Program-made: the position numbers and the translations under genes | Shown: positions 47,301 through 57,664 of the stretch, one piece after another | How the letters are laid out: the number at the start of each line of letters is the position of its first letter | Numbering within the stretch: the first letter of the stretch is position 1 | Assembly (NCBI GenBank): GCA_000697475.1 | Contig: JNEU01000773.1 | Coordinates: 1-64,000, forward strand | Reading direction: 5' to 3' | Source of the DNA: Lichtheimia corymbifera B2541 | Lineage: Eukaryota; Mucoromycota; Mucoromycetes; Mucorales; Lichtheimiaceae | Length of the DNA stretch: 64,000 nucleotides | The notes under the pieces: model-generated | What the model was told of the DNA's origin: nothing | The model's database searches: none | What the model saw: the letters and a program-made list of their open reading frames with translations, nothing else

Positions 47301-47633
47301 ATACACAAAAACGAGACCCGACAAGCCATAGGCGACATAATCGACAGCATGGTTGGCATCCAACAAGCGTACATTGTCGTTGTTGCGGAACAAGACTTCG
47401 ATAGCGTTCTTGATACGGGATTGAAGTTGAAGAGCTGATTCTTCGTCAACGATGGTGGTTTGGCTGCCGGCAGTGGATGCTGCATCTTCAGTGATAGCAG
47501 AAGATTTTAATTGTTCAGCAACAGACTCAACAGCTTCACGTGAGAGCTGAAGAGGCTTGTCAGCGTGTGCATTGTTCGTAGGGAATGCCTTGCTCTTGAC
47601 GAGTGCTGCGATCAAGGCGGTCGAAGCGAACAT
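44310..47633 (-). CDS. MET10: Sulfite reductase [NADPH] flavoprotein component (Met10)
   Basis: One uninterrupted frame of 1107 aa from ATG 47633. The N-terminal two thirds resemble the pyruvate-ferredoxin oxidoreductase-like part of fungal Met10 (DYVAYGLSGLVFVYPGH, VVVLEQTDGLFAFNGPLF). The C-terminal third is a cytochrome P450 reductase-type module: an FAD domain with KPRHYSIASS and an NADPH domain with AGLGTGMAPFRAF, YFGSRYRSMEYLYGEEL and FYLCGPTWPVPDV. As in yeast Met10 there is no flavodoxin FMN domain. It passes electrons from NADPH to the hemoprotein subunit, reducing sulfite to sulfide for cysteine and methionine synthesis in the cytosol. It is the only long gene here without introns, and its codon use leaves a 451-codon open frame on the opposite strand. 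Confidence 0.95.
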   Translation of the reverse strand: MFASTALIAALVKSKAFPTNNAHADKPLQLSREAVESVAEQLKSSAITEDAASTAGSQTTIVDEESALQLQSRIKNAIEVLFRNNDNVRLLDANHAVDYVAYGLSGLVFVYPGHAGNYLGHQLKDWQASIRNSKGDLVKVIEMETRAGALQAVQGAIENNTKTASVLTSSQALLSMIPNIHALALARQPVVFHVGAFSVDENLVAYSQVDAVLAARNSGAIVLSSSNVQEAHDMAIAAHLIAKAAGLPVIHYFDGAASDIQKVSLYSYDKLASLSTTSGGDAYAVTESVLGQFGYKAFEYTGATDAETVLVSLGASVASVSHAVQRAAAAASNNKVGLVTVRAYRPWSEAGFIASLPSSTRHVVVLEQTDGLFAFNGPLFLDIAAAIRFGSLARQARPRLVTAQASTFGHLGAAHIPLIVKEAENKTFVDLASEEFLQVQSEDVVVEEGAIFWDLEQDGSADAATHIAHLLHQDKKDITLQSARDAYRVGGAVINSRLNQNVESKSGFIGVHNIALTKEYDILASAGKKATLVVNGPWKHGEEIEGQLTNEFKLALTQLDIQLYTLDAASILEQVGLHRKSSHIIWEAAYLVLTQQQQAKEATKRLASLYYELDPSVAEDDQGNKRELYSLVDEVLESVAKQLVRIELLPPWTILEVSDKVLPTRPIARAVVDEEEAVDSDAATAVDEGEQELGQVGKWHQAAWQVMFKEAYGTESAVRPDLHENTYLIKLSENKRLTPTTYDRNVFHLEFDTTGSNLKYELGDALGVHGHNDYNDVIAFLEWYGLKGEDVVTVKNNDLGKKETRTIFQLFSQTLDIFGRPSKKFYEALASYATDPKEKEQLLFLVSSEGKEEYKKRVDDTVTYEDLLREFTSAKPPVEALVNMITSIKPRHYSIASSQKMHPNSVHLLVVAVDWVNAAGKKRYGQCTRYLANLQVGSDVTVSIKPSVMKLPPLDEQPVIMAGLGTGMAPFRAFIQERAIAKAAGRKVGPMVLYFGSRYRSMEYLYGEELEAYHADGLLTRMGLAFSRDGKKKVYIQHKMMEDAELLHDYLVTRNGHFYLCGPTWPVPDVKDAVVYGLKNFGGIDEKEAGNLIEEWKEKEKYILEVY

Positions 47634-48404
47634 GATATGATGGTATAGATGAAAGATGTGTGGAGGAGGGAAGATTTGCTTGCAACAAACAAATAAAATA
47701 TAATAAAAGCATCTCACTGATTGGGCAGCACGCCATCGGGTTCAATTCAACCACTAAGAGCCACTCAAAATTGCGTGCTCGCCTGTGTCAAAAGGCGAAT
47801 ATCAAAGGCACCATCCTTATCTCCGCCACGATTCGATAATGCTGAAACAACCCGTCGGGCTATTGACTAATGCATCTTTGCCTTATGATCTCAGATCGAC
47901 AGATTGTTTTACATCTTTTTTTTTTTATACTTCTTTTCAAGAGTCATGTGATCTGCTGTCTTTGATCTTGTCATTGTGATGGTAGTGGTCAATGTTTATC
48001 ATCATGATCGCATCATCCATCGTAATCTTTACATTATAAAAAAGAGTGATCATTGCTGTATCCTTTTACTATTACAACTACCAGGCCAAAGCAATGATGA
48101 TAATTTGTGGGAGGGGGGTTAATGTTTGGAGAGATGATAGAGGTCAATGGGCGTCATGACTGAGGATCAAAATTTACACGCATTATGAAGCTGCATAAAT
48201 CTTTCTGCTCTCTCTTCTCTCTTACGACAGATCATCCTTGACGGGTGTACAACCTGCTACCTGGCAACCTTTATTTACCCCATTCCACTCATCCATTCTC
48301 CTTGATTGCTCTATTCTCTTCTTCCATCTACTGCGCATTCAACTCCATTGACACGAGTCGTCTATCTTTGGGCTGCTGTGCTTTGTTCCTTTGACTTTTG
48401 TGAT
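47634..48404. promoter_or_regulatory. Divergent promoter region, MET10 / BCAS3-like
   Basis: A 771-bp gap between two outward-facing starts. CT-rich tracts lie near 48208-48230. I do not see a clear CACGTG sulfur-regulon box here. Confidence 0.5.
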
Positions 48405-51400
48405 ATGAACAACCATGATACTGAAAACGAAGGTGGAGTACGAGCAGAGGCCAAACTCTTGAGGTGATGATGATTAAGAGAGACAGACTTGTATTGCATG
48501 CAAACTAATATAGGCTCACGTATCTAGGGATCCAACTTCTCTTGAATCGTTATCTTCCGGTTTATCATGGCTATCTCTTTATGTTACCTCCAGTCTCCAA
48601 AAGAAACGATCCAGTGGTGGTGGTGGTGGATATAATCGACAACCGCCTCCCTTTCTATCATCTACAACCCACGAACAACATGGAGAGAATCGTACTACTA
48701 CAGCATCATCATCAGAACATGAAAAGGTGACGTTTGCGTCATTTCAACAAGTACAAGGATCATCAAGGTAACATATTATAAATCATCTTCATTGTCATCA
48801 TCCAATTAATCAATGTGCTTAGTGCATTTCTATTGATGGGATATGAAGATGGATTTCAACTTTGGGATGTGACGAACCTCGATAACATACACGAAGCATG
48901 CTCAGTGCGACAACCAGAGCTGGGAAAAGTGAAATTCATGCACATTCTGGGGCATCCTGAAATTGATGACGACGATCAATTCTCCAAGGAACGACCCTTG
49001 TTGGCCCTAGTGTAAGTAGTCGTGCTATGCAACCATACGTGTTTCTTATATCTTATCATTCCAGATGCAACATCAACAATCATCATCATGACATCACCAC
49101 CCCAACCACCATGATACGCTTTTATTCGTTACGTACCCAAGAATTTATACGGGAGTTTCAACACGTGGGAGACGATGAAAATATTTGTATCAAGAGCATA
49201 CAAAGCAACAATCGATTTATCGTGTTGGTATGCATACACATTGCCTTATGAAGAGAACTGCTTTTTCTGATATGGTTGATAGGGATGTATCAACAACAGT
49301 GACAGTATCAAAGAGCACCTCTCATCATCAACCACAGGCACATTACACCTTCTATCAAACAGCACGCTTGAACCAGTACGTTCACCCTTCACTGATGTTG
49401 CATGCTATGATGGTGGTGGTGGTGGACCTGTCTACAGCCTTGGCTCTCGTTATCTGGCATATGCAACGACAACTGAAGTCCCACTTAAAGAAGATCGATC
49501 TGGTAACTTTTTTGTTCATATGACGGACAAAGATATGATGAAGGAAGCAGCAAGGGGTATTGCCAAAGAAGTCGTCAGTGGTGTGCGATCTTTGGGCGAA
49601 TATGGCTATCAGTCACTTTCCAATTACTTTAATCAACAAGAGCCATCACCGTCATCACTTGATATGACATTTCAACAACAGCATCGACGTGCAGCAACAA
49701 CTGGAAGCATAGGCAGTGGATCCTTTGATGGTGCTAGTAATAGTAGTAGTAGCACCCAACAACAACAACAATCCTTACCTTCAGGGATGGTAAGTCATCC
49801 AATCATGATAGAGCGTTTGAGCGCATGGAGCTAATCAAATATGCGTTATGCAGGTTATGATACGTGATCTTTCGGGTGATAATAAGGCATCATCATCATC
49901 ACATCAAGGCAACATGGTTGCTCATTTTCGACCCCACACACATCCAATCACCAATCTCACATTCGATCCATCCGGCACGCTTTTACTTTCTGCATCCAGC
50001 CAAGGTCATACATTTCATGTTTATTCTTTGATGGAGAACAAAGTTATCTATAAGCTATCACGTGGAATTACGGATGCCCAAGTCACTGATGCACGATTTG
50101 CAAGCGATTCATTGTGGTGTGCGGTTACTACCACCAAAGGAACGACCCATCTTTATGCCATCAATCCTTACGGTGGACAACCTGAAATTCATGGCCATGC
50201 TCAATCCAAGGTATTGAATCCAAAGCATAACTTTTTGACGACATTGGATGGTTGGAAACACGTTTCGGTAAGTGGGATCATGGTACTACTACTATGCTGC
50301 GGTGTTATTGATAGAACGCTATTTTCGCAGCCTGTATCTCTTGGTCCTATGGTGCGGATCAAACAAAGACATCCTATGCAACCCAAGAACAACATCAACA
50401 ATTATGACAGCAATAGACACGTGGACAATCGAGCCTCCTCTTACACTTACAACAACAACAACAACACTGGCATCGAATCTCCCATCACTCCTCCTCCACC
50501 ACCATCTTTATCAGCATTGTCAAGCACACCTGATTCAGCCGTACGACTCGCTACTCTATTTCTACCTGTCACAAAAATACCATATCATCATCATCATCAA
50601 AAGGAATCCTCACCCGTCTATAGCAGCAGTGGGTTGCCTTGGTTAAAGAATCAAGCCAATCAACTTGGTCAGGGTATGATGGATGCAGCTATGGGACGTC
50701 GTCGATGGAGTGATGATGCACGTATATTTGGCTTTGATGAGGAGCAGCAACAACAACAAGAGGATGGTGATGAGGAGGATCGTCCTTTGGCTGTGGCACA
50801 TCGCGATCTTTTTTCAATTCATCCGGATGGCATTTTGACATTACATCGATGCTGCATGACTGAGACGCTGGTACGAACACGTGAACATGGACGAACTGTT
50901 GAGAGGTTGGAGCTTGTTACCAAGCAAAGTGATGTGGCTGAATGGCATGTGGCCCGCTATCCTGACTGGGCTCAAGTCAAACAACCCCTCGTCCTTGTCA
51001 AGACCACATCATCATCATCCAAGACCACCACGGCCGCCACAACAGCACATGGGTGGTTATCTTGTGCAGAAATCACAACCTATGACATCAATAATATGGA
51101 ACAACCACCTATTTGGATGACACCTGGTTTCACGATGCATGTCTTTTCTGGTGGTGACAAAGAGGTCAAAGAGCAGCTCAAAGAGGGCACGATACCAGAA
51201 ACAAAGGTCCTTGATTTCAAGCGTGATATCCCAGAACCCTACAACATCCGTGTGAATCGAGTGGGGAAGACCAGTATCGCCATTGCAAGTAAAGAAGGAA
51301 GGATAGAAGGTGAAGCATTGGATAATGCATTGAGCGAGCTCAAAGGTAGGTCATATGTACACCACCAGTACTCTGTTCATTATTAACATTGGTTATCAAG

Positions 51401-51759
51401 ATAATTTATCCAGTGCAATGAAAACGTCATTTTCGCCATCGACACCCACTCAATATCTTGGCACCAGTCCTGGAATGCGACTTGCCTCAAGTGGAGGAGA
51501 CGCACCTGCTGCTACTAGTGTTGATCGTCAAAGTCCTTTATCATTTGAAGATGCACAGCTAATCCATCTTGGAGCCGAGGATGCTACTAGTACTACCTAT
51601 TCGCCACAAGCAAAAAGACACAATGATATGGAGGAGCCTGAGGAGGAAATTACTTTCTTTTCACCTGATGGAGACAATGAAATTGCTTCTCCTCACGATT
51701 CAATTACTGGCAGTAGTAGTAATGAACCACCACTCCATAGCGACAATGACTCTTCATGA
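48405..51759 (+). CDS. BCAS3: BCAS3-like WD40 protein
   Basis: Eight exons (48405-48463, 48528-48767, 48823-49011, 49065-49227, 49283-49789, 49854-50267, 50331-51345, 51401-51759) give 981 aa. The N-terminal propeller has FLLMGYEDGFQLWDVTNL and MIRFYSLRTQEFIREFQHV. The BCAS3-specific helix MKEAARGIAKEVVSGVRSLG follows, then VAHFRPHTHPITNLTFDPSG and LLLSASSQGHTFHVYSL. The BCAS3 domain continues with PLAVAHRDLFSIHPDGILTL. Q-, S- and H-rich insertions lengthen it. Animal BCAS3 and its partner PHAF1 sit on the phagophore and bind PI3P. A similar role in autophagy is a reasonable inference. Exon 2 must begin at 48528; the upstream AG gives a poorer, basic reading. Confidence 0.85.
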
Positions 51760-51923
51760 TGACATATATACCACCTCCTCCCCTGTTTTTGAATTTCCAT
51801 CATCATTGTAAATACCCGAATATCACACACACATGCACATTTTTCTCTCCTTTTTCGACATGACGCATCAAAATGAAACCCTGGATCTGCACGCACATAT
51901 TACTTTTTTTTTCTCTTTCTGCT

Positions 51924-52307
51924 TTATCCGTGTGATTTAATCATGACGGGTTGTGGTTGCTGTATATCTTGCTGTTGTTGATATTTCTCATTCCATTGTT
52001 CTTCATGTTGTAATGCAAAATGTGGATTACTATTATGATTGGATCGTGGTAGTGGTGTTGTTGATGATGTATTGTGAGCGACGACAGCGGATGGTGTGGT
52101 CTTCATCCACCTCCTAGAACGAACAGTGTATTGTACACGATGGCAGTGAAGGATGCAACATGTGATCAGGACCAAGGCAACAATGATAGTGATAGTAGCT
52201 GGACCAAAGGCGCTTGTTGGTACTCTTGGATGGCTGATAAAAGTGGGTGGTTCTTGAGCATTGGCTGTGTTGTTATTTGTTGTCGTAGTAGTAGTAGCGG
52301 CATCCAT
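51924..52307 (-). CDS. Small single-pass membrane protein
   Basis: A 127-aa ORF from ATG 52307. It begins with a T/N-rich stretch (MDAATTTTTTNNNTANAQEP), then one clear transmembrane helix at about residues 36-55 (ATITIIVALVLITCCILHCH). A cytosolic tail follows with basic residues right after the helix (RSRRWMKTT) and Q/H-rich ends. There is no cleavable signal, so it is probably an N-out single-pass protein, similar in outline to fungal cell-surface sensors or adaptors, but no family is recognised. The upstream frame is open without ATG, so a missed 5' exon is possible. Confidence 0.5.
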   Translation of the reverse strand: MDAATTTTTTNNNTANAQEPPTFISHPRVPTSAFGPATITIIVALVLITCCILHCHRVQYTVRSRRWMKTTPSAVVAHNTSSTTPLPRSNHNSNPHFALQHEEQWNEKYQQQQDIQQPQPVMIKSHG

Positions 52308-52686
52308 ATCACATGTACTACGAGTAAAGAAAAGTAGAGGTGGATATGCAATGGAAAAAGAAGTAAAACATGAATCGGACTCGAGGGGAAGAAATAGCAA
52401 ATCATTACTGGGATGGAATATAAAAATATATTGCAGGAGGTTGCCACTGCTTATACTCTATCACTCACTGCCTACTAAATGCTATGTACACCATTTCTAC
52501 TGCAGATAGAGAAAAACAACGTGCTACGTCTCCCCGCCCCTGATTGATGGGCCCCTGAAACGGAATATATGTCGAGTACATGCAATGTTGTATTAGACTC
52601 TTTTTTTTTGGGTGCAGTTGAATTAGAGAGAATTGACTATACAGCAGCATTACGAAGGGATCATCCTTGCATAATACAAAAGTGCT
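52308..52686. promoter_or_regulatory. Divergent gap between two small genes
   Basis: A 379-bp gap with outward-facing starts. Contains ACTATACAGC (52637-52646), which could serve as a TATA element for the rightward gene. Confidence 0.35.
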
Positions 52687-53016
52687 ATGTACTCCGCCAT
52701 GTAAGATCCTCTCACATAATCATTCATCTCCATAATGTGCTATAGGCGCAGCAGCAGCAGCAGCATATACTCGAATCCACACAATGACAGAATAACAAGA
52801 TGCGTATTTGATCCAGGGGATATAGGGGATGAAATCATGTTATTTTCGGTTCATGAATCGCATATCATTTCAAAGGAGAGCAAGGACATCTACATACATC
52901 AATTAGTAGAACGAGCTGGTAAAGTTGTTGTCAGTGCACTTGGGTTGCCTAGATACAAAAGAGAGCAATTGATAGTCCACATGGTATATACAAAGACACT
53001 GATTGAGAAGATCTAA
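52687..53016 (+). CDS. Small spliced protein, unrecognised (94 aa)
   Basis: Exon 1 (52687-52700, MYSA plus two bases) joins exon 2 (52746-53016) across a 45-nt intron with GTAAGA and GCTATAG ends. The mature frame reads MYSAMRSSSSSIYSNPHNDR, then CVFDPGDIGDEIMLFSVHES, ESKDIYIHQLVERAGKVVVS and LPRYKREQLIVHM. It looks like a compact mixed alpha/beta fold, and no known domain is recognised. Support comes from the good splice signals and protein-like composition. The 3' end converges on the dehydrogenase gene. Confidence 0.5.
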
Positions 53017-53130
53017 CGTAATTTTTACGCATACAATTTATCGATCCATTTGTGTGATGGAAACTATGTTATAACGCGTGGAATGCAAAAAGGATAAAAG
53101 GGAGATGAGTCGTGGGAAAACAGGGCTATT

Positions 53131-55129
53131 TTACATGGTGGGCATGGCGACGCTGGAACGAGAGTGAGTAGCATCAGCTTCTCTCCACAAAGCGGTCACT
53201 GTCTTTGGCTTGGTGTAAAAGTGGAGACCACTCTTGCCGTAAAAGTTCATGTCACCCAAGATGGAGCCTCGGCTACCGGTCTATATATAACAGGATGATG
53301 AGCATACACATACAAACATAGTAGAGATCACCTATAACAACTTACAAAGGAGAAGGGAGGAACTGGCACAGGGATGGGGCTGTTGATACCAACTTGACCG
53401 ACATCGATTTCATGCTCAAACTTGCGAGCAACAGGACCCGAGTTAGTGAAGATGGCGGTACCGTTGCCATAGGGATTAGCATTGATCAACTCGATAGCTT
53501 CATCAAGGGTATCGACTTGCAAGCACACCAATACAGGGGCAAAGATTTCCTCACGGTAACATTCCATGTTGGTCTTGACATCACTGAGGATAGTAGGGCC
53601 GACAAAGTTACCCTTTTCGTAACCCTTGACCACAATACCACGACCGTCCAACAAGAGATTGGCACCTTCATCCACACCGCTTTGTACAAGACGCTCAGCA
53701 CGTTCCTTTGCTTGAGGAGTGATGACGGGACCAAGATCAGTCTCAGGATCCATACCATAGCCGACCTTGAGTTGCTTGGCACGTTCAGCAAGTTCAGGAA
53801 GCCATTCCTTGGTCTCACCAACCATCACAAGTGTGCTAAGAGCCATGCAGCGTTGACCAGCAGCACCAAAGGCAGCACCAGCAATTGCGTTCAAAGCAGC
53901 TTGCTTGTTAGCATCAGGCATCACCACAGCATGGTTCTTGGCACCAAGGTTGGCTTGGACACGCTTGCCGTTAGCGTTACCACGTGTGTAAATGTGCTTG
54001 CCGGCATTATCCGAACCGACGAATGAAATGGCCTTGATGGCAGGTTCATCACAGATAAAGTTGACACAATCAACGGAGCCATGAACAATGTTGAGAACAC
54101 CCTTAGGTACACCAGCCTCAGCAGCAAGCTCGGCAAGCATCATCATAGCACCAGGATCACGCTCAGAAGGCTTCATGATCATCGAGTTACCAGCAGCAAT
54201 CGACAATGGGAACATCCACAAAGGAATCATGGCTGGAAAGTTGAAGGGACAAATACCAGCAGTAACACCCTGGAGAAAGAAGAAAGCACATGTCAATATA
54301 CCCTATATCACGTGCTGCTCCCCCATTCATTCATTCATTGATCCTTACCAAAGGTTCACGGTACATATCTGATCAAAGAGAACATGTCAGCCATTAGGTA
54401 AGCTTACTCATCATAAATGAACTTACAGGTTTCCATATCCTTGGCCACGGTAAGTTTCTCACCCATCAATTGGGATGTAAGGGCACAGGCTTGTTCAACG
54501 ACTTGCAGACCACGGAAGACATCACCCTTGGCATCAACAAAAGTCTTGCCTTGTTCTTGTACAATGTTCTCAGCGAGGCGATCCATGTTTTGGCGGATAA
54601 GGTATTGGAGATCCAACATGACGCGTTGACGATGCAAGGCAGTAGTCTTTTTCCATTCCTTTGCAGCAGCTTCAGCCGACTTTGTAGCTTCCTTGAGTTC
54701 ATCCAAGGTCGACTCTGGAACAAGGCCAAGGAGCTCTTGGGTAGCCTGTGTGTGTGAATTGGGAAGATTTTCGGTAAGTGGAACATGGGGGATGACATAG
54801 CGTGGGGAAAAATTGAATGGGCATACACCGACTTACAGGGTTATGGAGTTCGATCCACTTGTTGGCTTGAGACTCAACCATTTCACCATGGATAAAGTTC
54901 TTTACAGTGGGTGCCTGAGAAGTCTGCTTGACTTGAGATGCTTGTTGAAGCATAGGCAAGTTTGTAGAAAAGGCACGTCGGGCAAGCGGCGACTGAGCGG
55001 CACTGGTTTATAGCATAATAAGCGTTAGTTAAACTACGCACACACGCACACACAAACAGAGTCTTGACCGAGCAATGGCAAGTTCATTTACCGGTTCAAA
55101 GAAGACGACTTGAGAATGGCAGACAACAT
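53131..55129 (-). CDS. ALDH6A1: Methylmalonate-semialdehyde dehydrogenase (mitochondrial)
   Basis: Six exons (55129-55092, 55002-54837, 54745-54427, 54368-54349, 54269-53346, 53280-53131) give 538 aa. The N terminus is a mitochondrial presequence ([15 protein letters not shown], then LARRAFSTN). The ALDH fold carries [35 protein letters not shown], the NAD loop region [15 protein letters not shown] and the catalytic cysteine in [11 protein letters not shown]; this Q-R-C-M form is diagnostic for CoA-dependent MMSDH. The end matches [19 protein letters not shown]. It converts methylmalonate or malonate semialdehyde plus CoA and NAD to propionyl- or acetyl-CoA in valine, thymine and uracil breakdown. 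Exon 4 is only 20 nt. Confidence 0.96.
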
Positions 55130-56495
55130 TGTCAATTCGGAGAGGGGAGAAGAAGAAAAAGAGACGTTTGACACACAAAAAAAGAGCCGTGCGAAAGTCG
55201 GTTTATATGCGCACCCCATTTGCGGAGTAAAGTTTGGGTGGTGGCCAACCTGACTCAGGGACGTAAGCCCACAATCAGTTAGCAGCTGCTCTCTCTCTTA
55301 TCCGTGATTAGCCGCTCGGCATTGCATTTTTCTCCATAACAGGTTTCCCCCTCCTCACTTCCCCCCCACACACACATCCTTTTACTTGTTGATGTCCATT
55401 CAACTATGGTAGCCATCTTGTTCACATAGCCCTCTTTTCTGTAATGTAGTTCCTTTAGCTATCAATCCGATTGGTTACGCCTCGTGAGCCCTATTTGTAA
55501 GCTGTAGCAGTATAAGGATTGGTACCTTCATTGTGCTTGTATCTTATCCTCCAATCACCTGCTGCCTCGACACGAAAAGCTACCATATACGATGCTTGTG
55601 AGAATTGACATTCCACTTTGATATTTCCTAAACCCCCATTCCTTCCGTGTTTTATGTAGCATGCATGTTATAATAAATTGCATCCTGATCATAATGATAA
55701 TGGATCGTCCTTTCCGTAGTAAAAATCGCGTATCTATGGAAACAATTCGTGAAAGATTGCACGTCAATCGGTCAATTCCGCGGTTATCTGTGCCACAACC
55801 AAACCTTGATTATCGCTGTTGGATCGATAATGGGTGTCCCATTTCACATTTCGTGAGCACGTACTATTCGTATATGGTGTTTTTGGCGGTGTAATCCTGC
55901 TGTTCCTGAGTAATTGCCTCCGCCGTTTCAGCCTTCATATGGTTTTGTTCATCGTGTATAATTCGTACAAGGTAATGATAGCAAAAAGTCGAGACTTTGT
56001 CACCCAGATGTCGTTGCATTGATATACATCCTATTTCTTGTTGATCCTGATCTCAGTTCAGACACACATGATCGGAACACAAACACGTGATCAAACGCGA
56101 TCTGTCATCATAGGTTGCATCAACAATGATGAAGCTCGCTTTTATAAACAATGTTGCTGCGGCAGCAGCAAGTGGCTCTCCCCTTTATGCATGATTCACT
56201 CTCCCCTTTTTTGGATCGAACTACATGGTATGCTGTTTCATGAAAGGCCTATTCTATGGGGTAACATTTTGGCTGCCCATGAACGATTTTGTAATAGGCG
56301 CGATGCTTTATTATTTTAACGCTTCAGCAACCCTCATACTGAAGAACAATGATCCTCGCAAGTGTATCGTGCACATCTTTGAATCCATTCCAAAGTATAT
56401 CTTCCAAACATCCTGCCATTGATCGCTTAGGGTGAATTGTTGGTTACTGATCAATCAAGATCAATTTTTATTCACAAACGAGCAAGCAAACAAAC
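55130..56495. other. Intergenic, 1.4 kb
   Basis: Promoter of the dehydrogenase (CT run near 55288-55300, CA runs near 55030 and 55365) and the 3' flank of eL27. A 60-70 codon plus-strand frame near 55700-55890 has protein-like stretches but no start or splice support. Confidence 0.4.
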
Positions 56496-57311
56496 TTAGA
56501 ATCTGAGCTTGTTGAAGAACCACTTGTTCTTGCCGGTCTGATATCTCTCCTCGAAGAGCTTCTTGATGACCTACATGGTTTTATAAATACAAGGTGAGAT
56601 GACTGGATTCATTAACACAAAACACACACCCAATTCTCTTACCTTTCTAGCCTCCTCACGTTGAGCGGGGTCCTTGAAAGTCTCGGAAGCAACGGTACCC
56701 TTGATGGCATCGAGATCAAGAGCATAACTATAGGTCCCATGTAAGAATCATTTTTTCCTCCCATATATGGATAGCAAGTACTTACCGAGTAGGCATCATG
56801 TGGTTGTAGTTGATGATCTTGATGAAGGGCTTGACGCGGGAGCGCTTGGCAACCTTCTTCTTACCCATAGCACGGGTGACCTTCAAGGGGGTGCGCTCGA
56901 CACCGGCAACGACAGCGTAGCCATAGGGTCTGTCCTTGGTACCCTCATCGTGGTCTATTATTCAAACAAGCGTATTTCAATACAAATCGTCTCATGGTGG
57001 AATAGAACGTGTGTGTGTGTATGTGTCGCAATGCCGATCATGGAATCGATGGGTTGTCTTTTTCGGCAATGCGTCGAGTTGTTGAATTGGGGAGTTGAAT
57101 ACATACTGCGAACGACAACGGCCTTCTTGCCAGCGTAACGACCCTGCAAGAGAACAACAACCTAATGTTGCAACGACAAGAATGAGTTGCCATGTCAACC
57201 ACCTTTATCCCCAATGATATCGCATTCATCCATCCTCATCCGTTATCCATCCATCCATTCATCCTATCCATCCCTGATACTTACTTTACCAGCCTTGATG
57301 AACTTGACCAT
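56496..57311 (-). CDS. RPL27: 60S ribosomal protein eL27
   Basis: Five exons (57311-57285, 57161-57107, 56954-56786, 56727-56643, 56570-56496) encode 136 aa, the standard size. The start [20 protein letters not shown] is a KOW-type fold, then [40 protein letters not shown] and the C terminus [17 protein letters not shown]. It is a component of the large cytosolic ribosomal subunit, near the peptidyl transferase region. Introns are more numerous and longer (up to 152 nt) than in most genes of this window, typical of ribosomal protein genes. Confidence 0.98.
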
Positions 57312-57664
57312 GGTGTTGGGAGTTTGAAAGAGGAGGATAGCTTGAACCACGGCTTGCCTGTAAAATTCGCTGCCGGCGGTGCGCGGCGGTCGCTGATTGC
57401 CGACTGACTGACTATATTTGGTATCCCACCACCTACCCCCCCGATATATCAGACAATAGCTTAACTGCTACCATTGTTTTGTTTCGTGAGTGACATACCA
57501 TAAATAAAGTTATCATGCTGATCCAATAGCAGGTGTTTGGAATCGTCTATTAGCTACAGAGGAATACAGCTTGCTCTATTATGCACAGCAGTGAGTAATG
57601 TTTATGGCAGATCATGGCTTTTGAGCTGGATGCTTCATATTTTAACACATCAGCATTATTTGGT
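57312..57664. promoter_or_regulatory. eL27 promoter region
   Basis: A 353-bp gap. The part next to the start has a C-rich stretch (near 57430-57445). No specific site is identified. Confidence 0.4.

Noticed and set aside
55661..55894. 77-codon ORF upstream of the dehydrogenase
   Set aside because: Mixed hydrophobic and basic content but no recognised motif, no intron signals and no neighbouring support.
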